Source: Candidatus Aalborgicola lynettensis (GTDB taxonomy: Bacteria > Pseudomonadota > Gammaproteobacteria > Burkholderiales > Burkholderiaceae_C). Taken from it: 64,000 nt of DNA. Location: assembly GCA_016719405.1 (NCBI GenBank), contig JADJZE010000021.1, positions 62,001-126,000 of the forward strand, read 5' to 3'. The position numbers and the translations under genes are program-made. This document shows, piece after piece, positions 26,299 to 35,583 of the stretch (positions are counted from its first letter, which is position 1; each line of letters opens with the position of its first letter). The notes under the pieces are model-generated. The model was not told the DNA's origin, did not search any database, and worked only from the letters and a program-made list of their open reading frames with translations.

Positions 26299-27645
26299 TT
26301 AAAACGCCGCTATACCCAGCAGCGCTGCCGCCTGCAACGCCGTAGCGCGCACCTGCTCCACACTGACCCCGGTCACGGTCAGGTGACCCATCTTGCGCCC
26401 CTTGCTGGCCTGGGCCTTGCCGTACAAGTGCAAAAAGGTGCCAGGCAAGGCCAGCACGGCGTCCCAAGGGGGCGTTCCGGTGGCAGCGCCCCCTTGGGCC
26501 ACGCCGGGCCACAGGTCGCCCAGCAGGTTGAGCATGATGGCCGGGCTGTGCTGGCGCGGCTGCGTGAGCGGCAAGTTGGCCAGCGTGCGCACCTGCAGCT
26601 CAAACTGCGACACGTCGCAGGCGTCAATGCTGTAGTGGCCGCTGTTGTGCGGGCGCGGTGCCATCTCGTTCACCACCAGGCCACCCAGGGCTTGCGCTGC
26701 GGGGCTGCTCGGGTCCAGCACAAAAAACTCCACACACAACACACCCACGTAGTGCAGGTTGTTTGCTATGGATTTTGCAGCTGCTTGCGCACGTTCCACG
26801 AGCGCTGGAGGCAGATTTCCTTCATAAACCTCGGTCACCGCCAGAATGCCGTCGCGGTGCAGGTTGCGCTGCACGGGCAGGTGCACGCAGGTACCGTCGG
26901 CACCACGCGCCACGATGACTGAGCACTCCAGTTGCAAGGGCAGCATTTTTTCCAGCACGCAGGGCACGTTGCGCAGGGCGTCCCAGGCGGCTTCCAGCGC
27001 AGCACGGTCGGCCACGCGCACCTGGCCCTTGCCGTCGTAGCCCATGCGGGTGGTTTTCAAAATACCCGGAAAAAGATCGGCCCCCACGCTCGCCAACTGC
27101 GCTGGGTTTTCGATCACGGCATAGGGCGCCACGGGCACGCCGCAACCGGCAAAGTGGGCTTTTTCTTCGGCGCGGTCCTGGGCAATGGCCACAGCGCTGT
27201 GCGAGGGCGATACGCTGACGCTGCGCGCCAGCTCTTCCAGCGCAGATGCGGGCACGTTTTCAAACTCGGTGGTAACCGCCACACAGTGGCGCGCCAGCTG
27301 GTGCAGGCCTTGCGGATCGGTGTAAGCGGTTTGGATGTGGTGGTGGCTCACGCGCCCGGCGGGGCTTAAATGATCGGGGTCCAACACCGCGGTGAAGTAG
27401 CCCAAACGCTGGGCCGCGTGCACAAACATGCGGCCCAACTGGCCACCGCCCATGACGCCCAGCGTCATTTCGGCTGGCTGCCCCAGCGTGGTCTCGGTGT
27501 GCGGGCCCGGTGCATCGACTGCGGCACCGGGCAGGCGGGCTGCGTGGGAAACACGACCTGCCGCCGGGCCGCCCCAAGGCAGGTCAGCCCCCTCGGGGGG
27601 CAGCGACCCGTGCAACAGCGGAGCGTGGGGGCTACTGCTACTCAT
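26299..27645 (-). CDS. purK: 5-(carboxyamino)imidazole ribonucleotide synthase
   Basis: ATP-grasp enzyme that carboxylates AIR to N5-CAIR in purine synthesis. The domain begins LGVMGGGQLGRMFVHAAQRLG, with TTEFENVP, LKTTRMGYDGKGQ and NEMAPRPHNSGHYSIDAC all intact. The start ATG at 27645 overlaps the purE stop by ATGA. At 448 residues it is long for PurK: about 60 N-terminal residues and a short AQGGAATGTPPW insert are encoded by palindromic repeats, and copy F of the other repeat family is also translated. A much longer open frame upstream is only the shadow of purE. Confidence 0.95.
   Translation of the reverse strand: MSSSSPHAPLLHGSLPPEGADLPWGGPAAGRVSHAARLPGAAVDAPGPHTETTLGQPAEMTLGVMGGGQLGRMFVHAAQRLGYFTAVLDPDHLSPAGRVSHHHIQTAYTDPQGLHQLARHCVAVTTEFENVPASALEELARSVSVSPSHSAVAIAQDRAEEKAHFAGCGVPVAPYAVIENPAQLASVGADLFPGILKTTRMGYDGKGQVRVADRAALEAAWDALRNVPCVLEKMLPLQLECSVIVARGADGTCVHLPVQRNLHRDGILAVTEVYEGNLPPALVERAQAAAKSIANNLHYVGVLCVEFFVLDPSSPAAQALGGLVVNEMAPRPHNSGHYSIDACDVSQFELQVRTLANLPLTQPRQHSPAIMLNLLGDLWPGVAQGGAATGTPPWDAVLALPGTFLHLYGKAQASKGRKMGHLTVTGVSVEQVRATALQAAALLGIAAF
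26463..26498. repeat. Palindromic repeat family 2, copy inside purK
   Basis: CCCAAGGGGGCG and CGCCCCCTTGGG are perfect 12-bp arms around a 12-base loop, within the coding region near the 3' end of purK. Confidence 0.8.
26762..26822 (+). repeat. Dispersed repeat family 1, copy F (inside purK, antisense)
   Basis: TTGCTATGGATTTTGCAGC, TGCTTGCGCACG and AGCGCTGGAGGC follow the family order. On the coding strand it is translated as LVERAQAAAKSIAN, in line with the ATP-grasp domain. Confidence 0.75.
27557..27631. repeat. Palindromic repeat family 2, copy at the purK 5' end
   Basis: GCCCCCTCGGGGGGC is flanked by GGGCCGCCCCAAGGCAGG and CCGTGCAACAGCGGAGCGTG. The element supplies most of the N-terminal extension of PurK. 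Confidence 0.65.
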
Positions 27646-28133
27646 AGAACCGGCGGCACGGTCATGCCGCGCGCCACTTCGGTCTGGTGGGCACGGAACT
27701 CGTCGAGCTTGGCGCGCAAGGTGGGGTGGTCTGCGGCCAGCATGGCCACGGCAAACAGCGCCGCATTGGCGGCACCCGCCGCGCCAATGGCAAAGGTGGC
27801 CACTGGAATGCCCTTGGGCATTTGCACGATGCTGTGCAGCGAATCCACACCCGACAGCGCCTTGCTCTGCACCGGCACACCCAGCACGGGCACCGTGGTT
27901 TTGGCGGCCAGCATGCCCGGCAGGTGGGCGGCCCCGCCGGCGCCGGCGATGATGGCGCGCAGGCCCCGACCCACAGCGGCCTCGGCGTAGGCAAACATAT
28001 CGTCGGGCATGCGGTGGGCGGAAACCACCCGCGCCTCGTGGGGGATGCCAAACTGTTGGAGAATCTGGACTGCGTGTTGCATGGTGTCCCAGTCGGAACT
28101 GGACCCCATGACGACGCCGATTTGAATGTTCAT
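27642..28133 (-). CDS. purE: N5-carboxyaminoimidazole ribonucleotide mutase
   Basis: Moves the carboxyl group of N5-CAIR to give CAIR, the step after PurK. The 163-residue length is typical of class I PurE. Key motifs: VMGSSSDWDTMQHA, VSAHRMPDDMF, IIAGAGGAAHLPGM and GVPVQSKALSGVDSL. Its stop overlaps the purK start (ATGA), so the two enzymes, which hand on an unstable intermediate, are made together. It diverges from the thioredoxin-like gene. Confidence 0.97.
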   Translation of the reverse strand: MNIQIGVVMGSSSDWDTMQHAVQILQQFGIPHEARVVSAHRMPDDMFAYAEAAVGRGLRAIIAGAGGAAHLPGMLAAKTTVPVLGVPVQSKALSGVDSLHSIVQMPKGIPVATFAIGAAGAANAALFAVAMLAADHPTLRAKLDEFRAHQTEVARGMTVPPVL

Positions 28134-28212
28134 AGCGTGTAGAGGACCAGGCTTTCGGCCGGTCCCGCAAGTTGACCTGTTATTTTACTTTTTCGCCCCG
28201 AGTACCCAAACC

Positions 28213-29170
28213 ATGATGAACATTACCGTTGAAAACTTCGACTTCGAAGTCGTTGCCGCCTCTGCCACCGTGCCCGTGCTGGTTGATTTTTGGGCGCCGT
28301 GGTGCGGCCCCTGCAAAGTCATCGGGCCCATTTTGGAAAAGCTCGAAGAAGAATACGATGGGCGTTTTCGCCTGGCCAAAATTGACTCCGACCAGCAGCA
28401 GGAGCTGGCCCAAGCGTTCGGTATTCGCAGCATTCCCACCTGTGTGATGATGGTGGGCGGCAAGCCGGTCGACGGCTTTATGGGGGCCAAGTCGGAAAAG
28501 GAAATCCGTGCTTTTCTCGACAAACACGTCCCCTCCGCCGACGTGCTGGAAGCCGAATCGGACGCCGAAGACGCCCACGCCCTGATGGCCGCTGGTGACC
28601 CCCAAGCCGCGCTGCACAAGCTGCATGAAGCGCTGTCCATCAACCCCGGCAACGACGACGCGCGTTACGACTACGTGAAGCTGCTGATTGAATGCGACAT
28701 GCTCGACGACGCCGGTGCCGCACTGGCGCCCGCGCTGGCGGCGATACCGCGTCAATTGCGCTTTGAAGCCCTGGGGCAGTTTTTGGATGCTATGAACTTT
28801 GTAGCTGGTGACGCACGCGGCACATGGTCTGCGGCCCAATTTGATGAAATGATTGCGGTCAACAAACGTGACTTCGACACCCGCTTGGCCAAAGCTAGAG
28901 TGCTGATGGTGCACAGCGAATGGACGGCCGCCATGGACGAGTTGCTGGAGATCATCCTGCGCGACAAAACCTGGCAGCGACGCTGTGGCGCGCAAGACTT
29001 ATGTGGCGATTCTGGAACTGCTGACGCCGCCCAAACCCAAAGCCGCAGTGGCTGCCAGCGGCAAAACGGCCGGCGGTATCGAAATTGCGGGCAAGGCCGT
29101 GGCACCACTGGACCCCCAGGCGCAGCTGGTGGCAAGCTACCGGCGCAAACTGAGCATGGCGCTGAATTAA
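28213..29170 (+). pseudogene. Thioredoxin-TPR co-chaperone (CnoX/YbbN-like), frameshifted
   Basis: The N-terminal thioredoxin domain is intact with WCGPC in VDFWAPWCGPCKVIGP, followed by TPR-like helices (AHALMAAGDPQAALHKL). Near 28975 an extra C (TGG-C-AGC-GAC) changes the frame: the family C terminus, ARKTYVAILELLTPP to YRRKLSMALN, is read in the next frame and stops at 29168-29170. Without correction the frame runs to 29253 with an unrelated tail. CnoX-type proteins protect unfolded proteins and cooperate with chaperones (family knowledge). The shift may be a sequencing error or a real mutation; the thioredoxin part would still be made. Repeat copy J lies in frame inside it. Confidence 0.75.
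28787..28847 (+). repeat. Dispersed repeat family 1, copy J (inside the thioredoxin-like gene)
   Basis: A degenerate copy: TGCTATGAACTTTGTAGCTG, GACGCACG and GCGGCCCAATTTGATG in family order. The GGCC-CAATTTGATG end matches copy C. Confidence 0.55.
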
Positions 29171-29262
29171 CCGCACTGCGGGCCCGTCCCGCGTTGTGCA
29201 TGTTGGCAACGGTAGTCAACCCCGTGTGTACAACCGACGCACGGCTTTGCTAAGCTGCAGGC

Positions 29263-31137
29263 ATGTCCACACCTGCCAAAAATTCCTGGGTCGTGCGCAT
29301 CGGGACGATGCTTTTTAGCGCAGCGTTTGCCCTGGGCTTTGGTGCCGGGGGTTTTCTCGCGGGCCTCAAGCCCCTGTACCAGACGCTGAGCGCAGCCTGG
29401 GAGGTGCGCACCTGGCAGCGCGTTCCCGCGCACATTCTAGAGACGCAGCTGGACCGCCGCAGGGGCAGCAAAGGCAGCGAAACCTACGCGGTGCAGGTGC
29501 GCTACCGCTACCAGGTGGGGCCGCAGACCTACGAATCGCAACGGGTCGGGCTCGACGCCGACGGCCACAGCGACAACGTGGACAACTGGCATGCCCAGTG
29601 GCACCGCCGCCTGCAGGCGGCCCAGTCCAGCGGGCAGGCCATCACCGCCTGGGTTAACCCCCGCGCGCCCGCGCAGGCACTGCTGGACCCGCACATCCGC
29701 TGGCCCATGCTGGCATTTCGGCTGCCGTTTGCCCTGGTGTTCACGGGGGTGGGGTTGGCGGCAGGCTGGGTATTCTTCAAGGCGCTGCGCGGCCAGGGCG
29801 CGCATCCTGCCACGCCAGATGCCGCTGAAGGGGGCCAGCAGCGCATGGGCGGTTCGGTGCGCAAGTCGGCGGGCATGCTGTGGTTGTTTGCGCTGTTCTG
29901 GTGCGGGCTGTCGTTTCCGGCTGCCGCGCTGTTTTGGGCGCAGGATAGGCCTTGGCTTGTCAAGGCATTCATCCTGCTGTTTGTGCTGGTCGGGCTGGGG
30001 CTCATCACCTGGGCCACCCGGCAGACGCGCCTGGCCTGGCGCCACGCCCACACCGCCCTGGTCTTGCGCCCTGCCACGCCGCGCGCAGGCCAGCCGCTGG
30101 AGGTCACGCTGAACCTGTCCGAACGCGCCCTGCATGGCCAGGGGCAACAGCCCCGGGTGCTGCGGCTGGCGCAGTACCGGGTGGCCGATTCGGGCTCGGG
30201 CGAATCCAGCCGCCTGGTGGAGCACCTGGAGCAGTTGGCACACGTCCAGTCCCTGCCGGATGGCAGCGCGCGCCTGGTGGCACGTTTTACCCTGCCCGAC
30301 GATGCCCCCAGCCATGGCGCACGCCGGTCCGGTGAGCGGGTGGACTGGCGCCTGGAGCTGATGTATGCCAGCGGCGACGTGGAACTGTCGCACGACCTTG
30401 CGGTGCAGGGCAGCAGCACGGCGGTGGGGGCCGACCGCTTTGCCGACCGTACCGACTGGAACCGGGAATCGCCCGTCAGCCATGCCAACCCGAACGCGGG
30501 CCTGTCCGATTGGCCCACCCAGGCCGGAACCGTGGAAACGGACGGCTACCGGGGGCTGGAATTCTCGCAGGCGGGCTCGCGCTGGGTCGCTGGCGTGCTG
30601 CTGCTGCCGTTTGCGGTGTTGTTGTTCCAGTGGGCGCAGGAATGGGCACCGCGGCTACCCCTGCTGCAACGCTGGAGCGCGTGGCCCCTGTGGGGCCTGG
30701 GCGTCTTGCTGGCCCTGATCCTGCACCGGGCCACGCGGCGCTGGAGCGTGCTGGTGCACGACCAGGGTCTGGCCGTTCGGCGCGTGTCCTGGCTCTGGTC
30801 GCGCCAGTTCTGCCTGCTCCCCAGCGCACTGGACCACCTGAGCACCAAGCTGCAGTACTCGGCCAGTACGGGGGGCAGTGAAATGCAGGAATTCCATGCC
30901 GTGCTGGCCCGCGAAGCCGACGGCACCAAAGCCCAGCGCATCACGCCCGGCGTGGCGGGCGAGGCGGGCGCACACGCCGTTGCCCAATGGTTGCAAGGTG
31001 CCTGGCACGACCGTGCGGGTCGCTTCACGCCGGGGCACGATCGCATCCTGCAGTCCGCCCACTCGCGGCCACGCTGGGGTTGGCTGCTGTGGGCGGCCTT
31101 GATGGCCATCCTGGTTCTGGGGGCACGCGGCGGCTGA
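29263..31137 (+). CDS. DUF3592 domain-containing membrane protein
   Basis: A 624-residue membrane protein of unknown function. An N-terminal membrane segment (about 12-35) is followed by the DUF3592 pattern WQRVPAHILETQ...YAVQVRYRYQVGPQTYES...AWVNPRAPAQALL, then hydrophobic segments near 150-175, 205-225, 230-255, 440-460 and 470-485 and a last one at 605-622. The long middle part is soluble and arginine-rich. It starts at the ATG at 29263. It converges on the DUF2799 lipoprotein gene; no operon partner is obvious. Confidence 0.75.
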   Translation: MSTPAKNSWVVRIGTMLFSAAFALGFGAGGFLAGLKPLYQTLSAAWEVRTWQRVPAHILETQLDRRRGSKGSETYAVQVRYRYQVGPQTYESQRVGLDADGHSDNVDNWHAQWHRRLQAAQSSGQAITAWVNPRAPAQALLDPHIRWPMLAFRLPFALVFTGVGLAAGWVFFKALRGQGAHPATPDAAEGGQQRMGGSVRKSAGMLWLFALFWCGLSFPAAALFWAQDRPWLVKAFILLFVLVGLGLITWATRQTRLAWRHAHTALVLRPATPRAGQPLEVTLNLSERALHGQGQQPRVLRLAQYRVADSGSGESSRLVEHLEQLAHVQSLPDGSARLVARFTLPDDAPSHGARRSGERVDWRLELMYASGDVELSHDLAVQGSSTAVGADRFADRTDWNRESPVSHANPNAGLSDWPTQAGTVETDGYRGLEFSQAGSRWVAGVLLLPFAVLLFQWAQEWAPRLPLLQRWSAWPLWGLGVLLALILHRATRRWSVLVHDQGLAVRRVSWLWSRQFCLLPSALDHLSTKLQYSASTGGSEMQEFHAVLAREADGTKAQRITPGVAGEAGAHAVAQWLQGAWHDRAGRFTPGHDRILQSAHSRPRWGWLLWAALMAILVLGARGG

Positions 31138-31247
31138 AACAGACGCCCGTGCTTGCAGACGTGCCGGCGCAAACAGGCTGGCTTGCTGGCGCGGCGGCGG
31201 ACGACGGACGGCGGCACCCATCACGCCCTGGCACGCCAGGAAGCGCA

Positions 31248-31784
31248 TCACGGCCCCAGCATTTGCTGCTGTGCCAGCCGGTTGCGCAGATGGAACTGCT
31301 GATGGTCCAGATGCCGCAACTCATCGCGCAGTTTGCGTTTTTCATCGTCTTTGGCGGACTCTTCCAGGCGTTTTTGCAGGCGGTTAACCTCGCGGTCGTT
31401 GCGCTCCATTTCCTCCGCCGTGCGGTAAACCTGCATACCGGCATCCAGGTAGCGGGCAAATAATTCGTAGCCCGGCTGGCCCTGGCATGACGCCAGTTTG
31501 CCACTGTGGCCACGCTGCCCTTCCTGCCACCCATTGGCCGGGGTGCAGAACTGCACGATACCGGTATCCCAGCCCTGGCGGTAGGCGGTGGCATTGGGCG
31601 TGATGCCGATCTTGCCGCAGTCCTCGGTATACGCGGCCAGGCGGCTTTCGCTGTCACCGCGCGCGCCGTCGGCAAAACCCACGCGACCCCAGTCGGCCAC
31701 GCGGCATTCGGATTCGGACATCGAGGCGCAGCCCGCCAGCAGCGTGACCACGGCCAGTGTCATGGCAGAAAGCACTTTTCGCAT
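31248..31784 (-). CDS. DUF2799 domain-containing lipoprotein
   Basis: A 178-residue lipoprotein with lipobox LLAGC (Cys19). The DUF2799 region has the cysteines and aromatic pattern of the family (CRVADWGRVGFADGARG, YTEDCGKIGI, YRQGWDTGIVQFCTP). The C-terminal part is a charged coiled coil (EEMERNDREVNRLQKRLEES). GGAGG precedes the ATG. The function is unknown; it should sit in the cell envelope. Confidence 0.8.
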   Translation of the reverse strand: MRKVLSAMTLAVVTLLAGCASMSESECRVADWGRVGFADGARGDSESRLAAYTEDCGKIGITPNATAYRQGWDTGIVQFCTPANGWQEGQRGHSGKLASCQGQPGYELFARYLDAGMQVYRTAEEMERNDREVNRLQKRLEESAKDDEKRKLRDELRHLDHQQFHLRNRLAQQQMLGP

Positions 31785-31887
31785 GAGAACCTCCAGTAAT
31801 CAAAACGTCGCGCAGTGCGCTGCGCACCCCACCCATCGCGTCCTGGCGGAGCATGCGGCACGCGGCACGCGGGATTGAAGAACCCGG

Positions 31888-33378
31888 CTACTGTACCCCG
31901 ACTACCTTGACCCACTGCCCGGCCTTGGGTTCGCCACCCGCATAAAAACCGTTGAGCAATCGCAGTTGTTGCTCGGGCGTCTCCAGGGGCGATGTTTTGG
32001 CCAGTTCGGCAAAACCGCCAGTGGGGTAGGCCACGGTCTTCATCACCCAGGGCCGCGCGGCGCTGCGGTCTTGCGCCGTCATGGCCCGAAAACTACCCTC
32101 CGCCTCGCGTATCTCAGCCCGGGCGCGCTGCAGGGCGGCGGCATCGCGTGCTTGGGGCTGCAGCAGGTAGGTGTGTTCACCGGGGCCGTTGACCACCGTG
32201 GCCTCCACCGATTGCAGTTGCCCTTTTGCGTTTTGGCGCACGCCGACGAATCGGGTGGCCTGCAGAGCACCAATTTGCACCGACTCGCTGCGCACCTGCG
32301 TGGGCTTGAGCAGGGTGCGGACGATGGTATTGGGGTCTTTGCCGATCTGCTTGGGCACCACGTGCACCACCAGCATGGCATCGCGCGCCGCATTCACCAG
32401 GCTGAGGGTGTCGGCCGCATTTTGAATTTGCCAACCATCGGGTGCCGTTAATGCAAAGCCGAGCGGTGCATGGTAAAAGTTCTGACCCCGACTCAGACCC
32501 TGCTCGGGGCTTTCGCCAAAGGCCATGCCTTGAATGGCTTTTTGGTACCGCGCACGCCCCTCGTCGCCGTAGCTACCGATGTACTGCGTGGCGAGATCGG
32601 TCATGTTGTTCAGGCGCTGGTCGTTGGACGGATGGGACGCCAGCCAGTTGCCCCGCGCCGGGGCCGGCTTGCCTTGCGCCTGGGCCTGGTCGGCGGCAAA
32701 ACGCTCCTGGTCTTGCAGCACACGGATCACATCCACCATGTTGCGGGGGTCGTAGTGGGTGCGGGCCAGGTACTCGGCGCCCAGTCCATCGGCCTGCAGC
32801 TCCTGCTCGCGGCCATACGAGGCCACATAACCTGCCGCTACGGTTTGCGACACCTGGCCGGCCAGATCACCCGCACCCGCCAAACCCTGACTCTCCAGCA
32901 ACACCCCCAGCACGCTGGCCGCGAACACGCCCAATCCGGCGTTTTGCTGGCTGGTGGCGCGCTGCGCACCGTGGCGGGCGGTGACATGGCCAATCTCATG
33001 CCCAATCACGCCCGCCAAGTCGGCCTCGCTCTCCATGTAGGCCATGATGCCGCGGGTGACATACACATATCCGCCGGGCAACGCAAAGGCGTTGATCACC
33101 GGGCTGTCGAGCACCGTAAAGTGCCATGTCAGCCCGGTGCGGTGCGACTGCGCGGCCAGCTTTTGGCCCAGCGTGTTCACATAGGCTTGCAGCGCCGGGT
33201 TGTCGTACACGCCGTATTCTTTGAGCACTTCCTGGTGCCCCTTGGCACCCTCGGCCAGTTCGGCCTCTTCACTCATCACCGTGCGCTCGGCCTGGCCGGT
33301 GACCGGGTTGACCACCGTGGTACCGCAACCCGCCACTAACGCGGCGGTTAACACTCCAAGTGAAAAATATCTGCGCAT
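31888..33378 (-). CDS. M48 family metalloprotease, lipoprotein (YfgC/BepA-like)
   Basis: A 496-residue periplasmic zinc protease with lipobox ALVAGC (Cys18) and active-site HEIGH (127-131, in GVIGHEIGHVTARHGAQR). The downstream EQELQADGLGAEYLAR carries the third zinc ligand. A C-terminal region beyond residue 260 includes a second domain of unknown role. BepA-type proteases act in quality control of outer-membrane proteins (family knowledge). The ATG at 33378 (MRRYFSLGV) is preferred; 11 upstream codons have no similarity. Confidence 0.85.
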   Translation of the reverse strand: MRRYFSLGVLTAALVAGCGTTVVNPVTGQAERTVMSEEAELAEGAKGHQEVLKEYGVYDNPALQAYVNTLGQKLAAQSHRTGLTWHFTVLDSPVINAFALPGGYVYVTRGIMAYMESEADLAGVIGHEIGHVTARHGAQRATSQQNAGLGVFAASVLGVLLESQGLAGAGDLAGQVSQTVAAGYVASYGREQELQADGLGAEYLARTHYDPRNMVDVIRVLQDQERFAADQAQAQGKPAPARGNWLASHPSNDQRLNNMTDLATQYIGSYGDEGRARYQKAIQGMAFGESPEQGLSRGQNFYHAPLGFALTAPDGWQIQNAADTLSLVNAARDAMLVVHVVPKQIGKDPNTIVRTLLKPTQVRSESVQIGALQATRFVGVRQNAKGQLQSVEATVVNGPGEHTYLLQPQARDAAALQRARAEIREAEGSFRAMTAQDRSAARPWVMKTVAYPTGGFAELAKTSPLETPEQQLRLLNGFYAGGEPKAGQWVKVVGVQ

Positions 33379-33494
33379 ACCTGATCCCTGCAAAGCGGCA
33401 GCCTTGCACACTGCAAGCCGCCGAGATGCCGATTCTAGGGAGGTATCGCACGCTCCGTTTTCCCCCCTTGCACCCTGTCGACCAGCAATCTGCG

Positions 33495-33556
33495 CATCAA
33501 ATTGGCCTCAAGCGCTTATGGAACGTGCGCAAACAGCTACAAAAATAATAGCAATG
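33495..33556 (-). repeat. Dispersed repeat family 1, copy C
   Basis: On the minus strand: TTGCTATTATTTTTGTAGC, TGTTTGCGCACG, AAGCGCTTGAGGCCAATTT. It lies in the divergent gap between the M48 protease and dbpA. Confidence 0.8.
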
Positions 33557-33604
33557 TGCGGCACACAAATCGCTTGCCAAGGCACCACCGCCGATAATCG
33601 GGGC

Positions 33605-35011
33605 ATGACTGCCTTCTCCACCCTCCCCCTCGCCCCCGCTGTACTCGCCAACCTGACCCAGCTGGGCTATGACCAGATGACGCCTATTCAGGCTGCCAGC
33701 CTGCCCGTCTCGCTGGCAGGGACCGACCTGATCGCCCAGGCCCAGACTGGCAGCGGCAAAACCGCCGCCTTCGGACTGGCGCTCTTGGCCAAGCTCAACC
33801 CGCGCTGGTTTGCCGTGCAGGCCATGGTGCTGTGCCCCACGCGCGAACTGGCCGACCAGGTGGCGGTAGAAATTCGCCGCCTGGCACGCGCGCAGGACAA
33901 CATCAAAGTGGTCACCCTGTGCGGCGGCATTGCGCTGCGCGGGCAACGCGCCAGCCTGGAAAATGGCGCGCACATCGTGGTGGGCACGCCCGGGCGCATC
34001 ATGGACCATCTGGAGCGCGGCTATCTGACGCTCGAAGGCCTGAGCACCCTGGTGCTGGACGAAGCCGACCGCATGCTCGACATGGGCTTTTTTGACGACA
34101 TTGCCAAGGTGGCCAAACAGTGCCCACCCGAGCGGCAAACCCTGCTGTTCTCGGCCACCTACCCCGAAGGCATTGAGAAACTCTCCAAGCAGTTCATGCG
34201 CAACCCTCAGCGTATTGAAGTGGCCGCCCCCAAGACAGAGAGCCTGATTGAGCAACGCTTTTATGAAGTGACGCGCCAAACCCGCTTGCACGTGGTGGGC
34301 CAATTGCTACGCCACTTCCGCCCCGTGAGCACCCTGGCCTTTTGCAACACCAAGCAGCAGTGCAAAGACCTGGTCACGCTGCTGCAAAGCGAAGGTTTTT
34401 ACGCGCTGGCGCTGTATGGCGAGCTGGAGCAACGCGAGCGCGACCAGGTGCTGGCCCAGTTTGCCAACCGCAGTTGCTCCGTGCTGGTAGCCACCGATGT
34501 GGCCTCGCGCGGCCTGGACATTAGCCAACTGGAAGCCGTGATCAACGTCGACATCACCCCCGACCCCGAGGTGCACGTGCACCGCATTGGCCGCACCGGC
34601 CGTGCGGGCGAAACCGGCCTGGCCTTGAGCCTGGCCTCTATGCCCGAGATGGGCGCCGTGGGCAAGATCGAACAGTACCAAAACAAACCGTCCACCTGGC
34701 ACAAGCTGGACGAACTCACCCCCACCGGCAAAGGCCCCCTGTTGCCGCCCATGATGACGGTGCAGATTCTGGGTGGCCGCAAAGAGAAAATTCGCCCCGG
34801 CGACGTGCTGGGTGCCCTCACCAGCGACGAGGGTGGCCCGGCCTACACCCGCGAGCAGATTGGCAAAATTCAGGTCACCGAGTTCTGCACCTTTGTGGCC
34901 GTGGCGCGCGAAGTGGGCCCGGCCGCCTGTGCCAAGCTCAACGCCGGCAAGGTCAAAGGCAAGAGCGTGCGGGCCCGTTTAATGACGGTGGCGACCCAAA
35001 GCCTGGAATGA
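33605..35011 (+). CDS. dbpA: ATP-dependent RNA helicase DbpA
   Basis: A 468-residue DEAD-box helicase that acts in 50S ribosome assembly on 23S rRNA. Motifs: AQTGSGKT, PTREL, TPGR, DEAD (VLDEADRMLD), SAT and HRIGRTGRAG. The C-terminal RNA-binding domain (about 395-468; VQILGGRKEKIRPGDVLGAL) is the feature that marks DbpA. The ATG at 33605 is the start; the longer frame upstream only mirrors the M48 gene. Confidence 0.95.
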   Translation: MTAFSTLPLAPAVLANLTQLGYDQMTPIQAASLPVSLAGTDLIAQAQTGSGKTAAFGLALLAKLNPRWFAVQAMVLCPTRELADQVAVEIRRLARAQDNIKVVTLCGGIALRGQRASLENGAHIVVGTPGRIMDHLERGYLTLEGLSTLVLDEADRMLDMGFFDDIAKVAKQCPPERQTLLFSATYPEGIEKLSKQFMRNPQRIEVAAPKTESLIEQRFYEVTRQTRLHVVGQLLRHFRPVSTLAFCNTKQQCKDLVTLLQSEGFYALALYGELEQRERDQVLAQFANRSCSVLVATDVASRGLDISQLEAVINVDITPDPEVHVHRIGRTGRAGETGLALSLASMPEMGAVGKIEQYQNKPSTWHKLDELTPTGKGPLLPPMMTVQILGGRKEKIRPGDVLGALTSDEGGPAYTREQIGKIQVTEFCTFVAVAREVGPAACAKLNAGKVKGKSVRARLMTVATQSLE

Positions 35012-35400
35012 ATCAAAACGGTTATACCCAGCCAAAAGTGTAAACGAAACCTTTTACCCGATGGAATTCAGAGAGAGATGGTGTCATTGTTGTGTTATTC
35101 CGTAAATAAGTAGTGCCTTTTGCTGACACAAATGGACTTTGTTTACACTTTTTGAAGTGGGCGTCGGCGATACAGTAGGCAGTTTAACCGAGCGGAAATG
35201 CAAAACAATCAGACTTCGCGGGACGGCAAAGCGTCGTTTAAGTTGTGCGAGTCCCCAACACTGAGTGAACCACGCACTCATGGCTTCCTTTTGCCAAGAC
35301 AACAAACTTTACCCTTAAAGGGTTAAAATTTGATGGCCCGGCGCTAGAAATTGACTTGCTCCGCAGGCAAGATCATCGTGACCGCTAAATGGAGGTGCGA
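35012..35400. other. AT-richer gap with a 12-bp inverted repeat
   Basis: No credible gene. AAAAGTGTAAAC (35034-35045) and its exact reverse complement (35141-35152) flank 95 bases, like the ends of a tiny mobile element. Further on, TTTACCCTT and AAGGGTTAAA around 35308-35328 form an imperfect palindrome before the zinc-finger antitoxin and could be its operator. Base composition is lower in GC than in the neighbours, which suggests transferred DNA. Confidence 0.5.
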
Positions 35401-35583
35401 GTGAAAGAATTCTGCTCCCAATGTGGAGAACGTCTTCAAAAGACGGTTCGCGATGTCACTATGACGAATCGAAACTACAGTGCAACAGTCAAAGGTGTTG
35501 CCGGTCTTTTTTGCGACAACTGTCATGAGATCGAATTTGATGAGACGACGGATAGCGGTAAGCGTATAGCCGCGGCATATTGA
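35401..35583 (+). CDS. YgiT-type zinc-finger antitoxin (MqsA-like), truncated
   Basis: A 60-residue remnant matching the zinc-binding N-terminal domain of MqsA-family antitoxins: CSQCG and CDNC pairs about 36 residues apart. The usual C-terminal helix-turn-helix is missing; the frame stops where IS66 sequence begins, so an insertion has probably cut the gene. GGAGG at 35391-35395 selects the GTG at 35401 over the ATG at 35389. No cognate toxin gene is recognisable upstream. Confidence 0.6.
   Translation: MKEFCSQCGERLQKTVRDVTMTNRNYSATVKGVAGLFCDNCHEIEFDETTDSGKRIAAAY

Noticed and set aside
35084..35305. 73-codon minus-strand frame upstream of the zinc-finger antitoxin as a toxin gene
   Set aside because: No toxin-family similarity, wrong strand for the operon, and it spans part of the inverted-repeat element.
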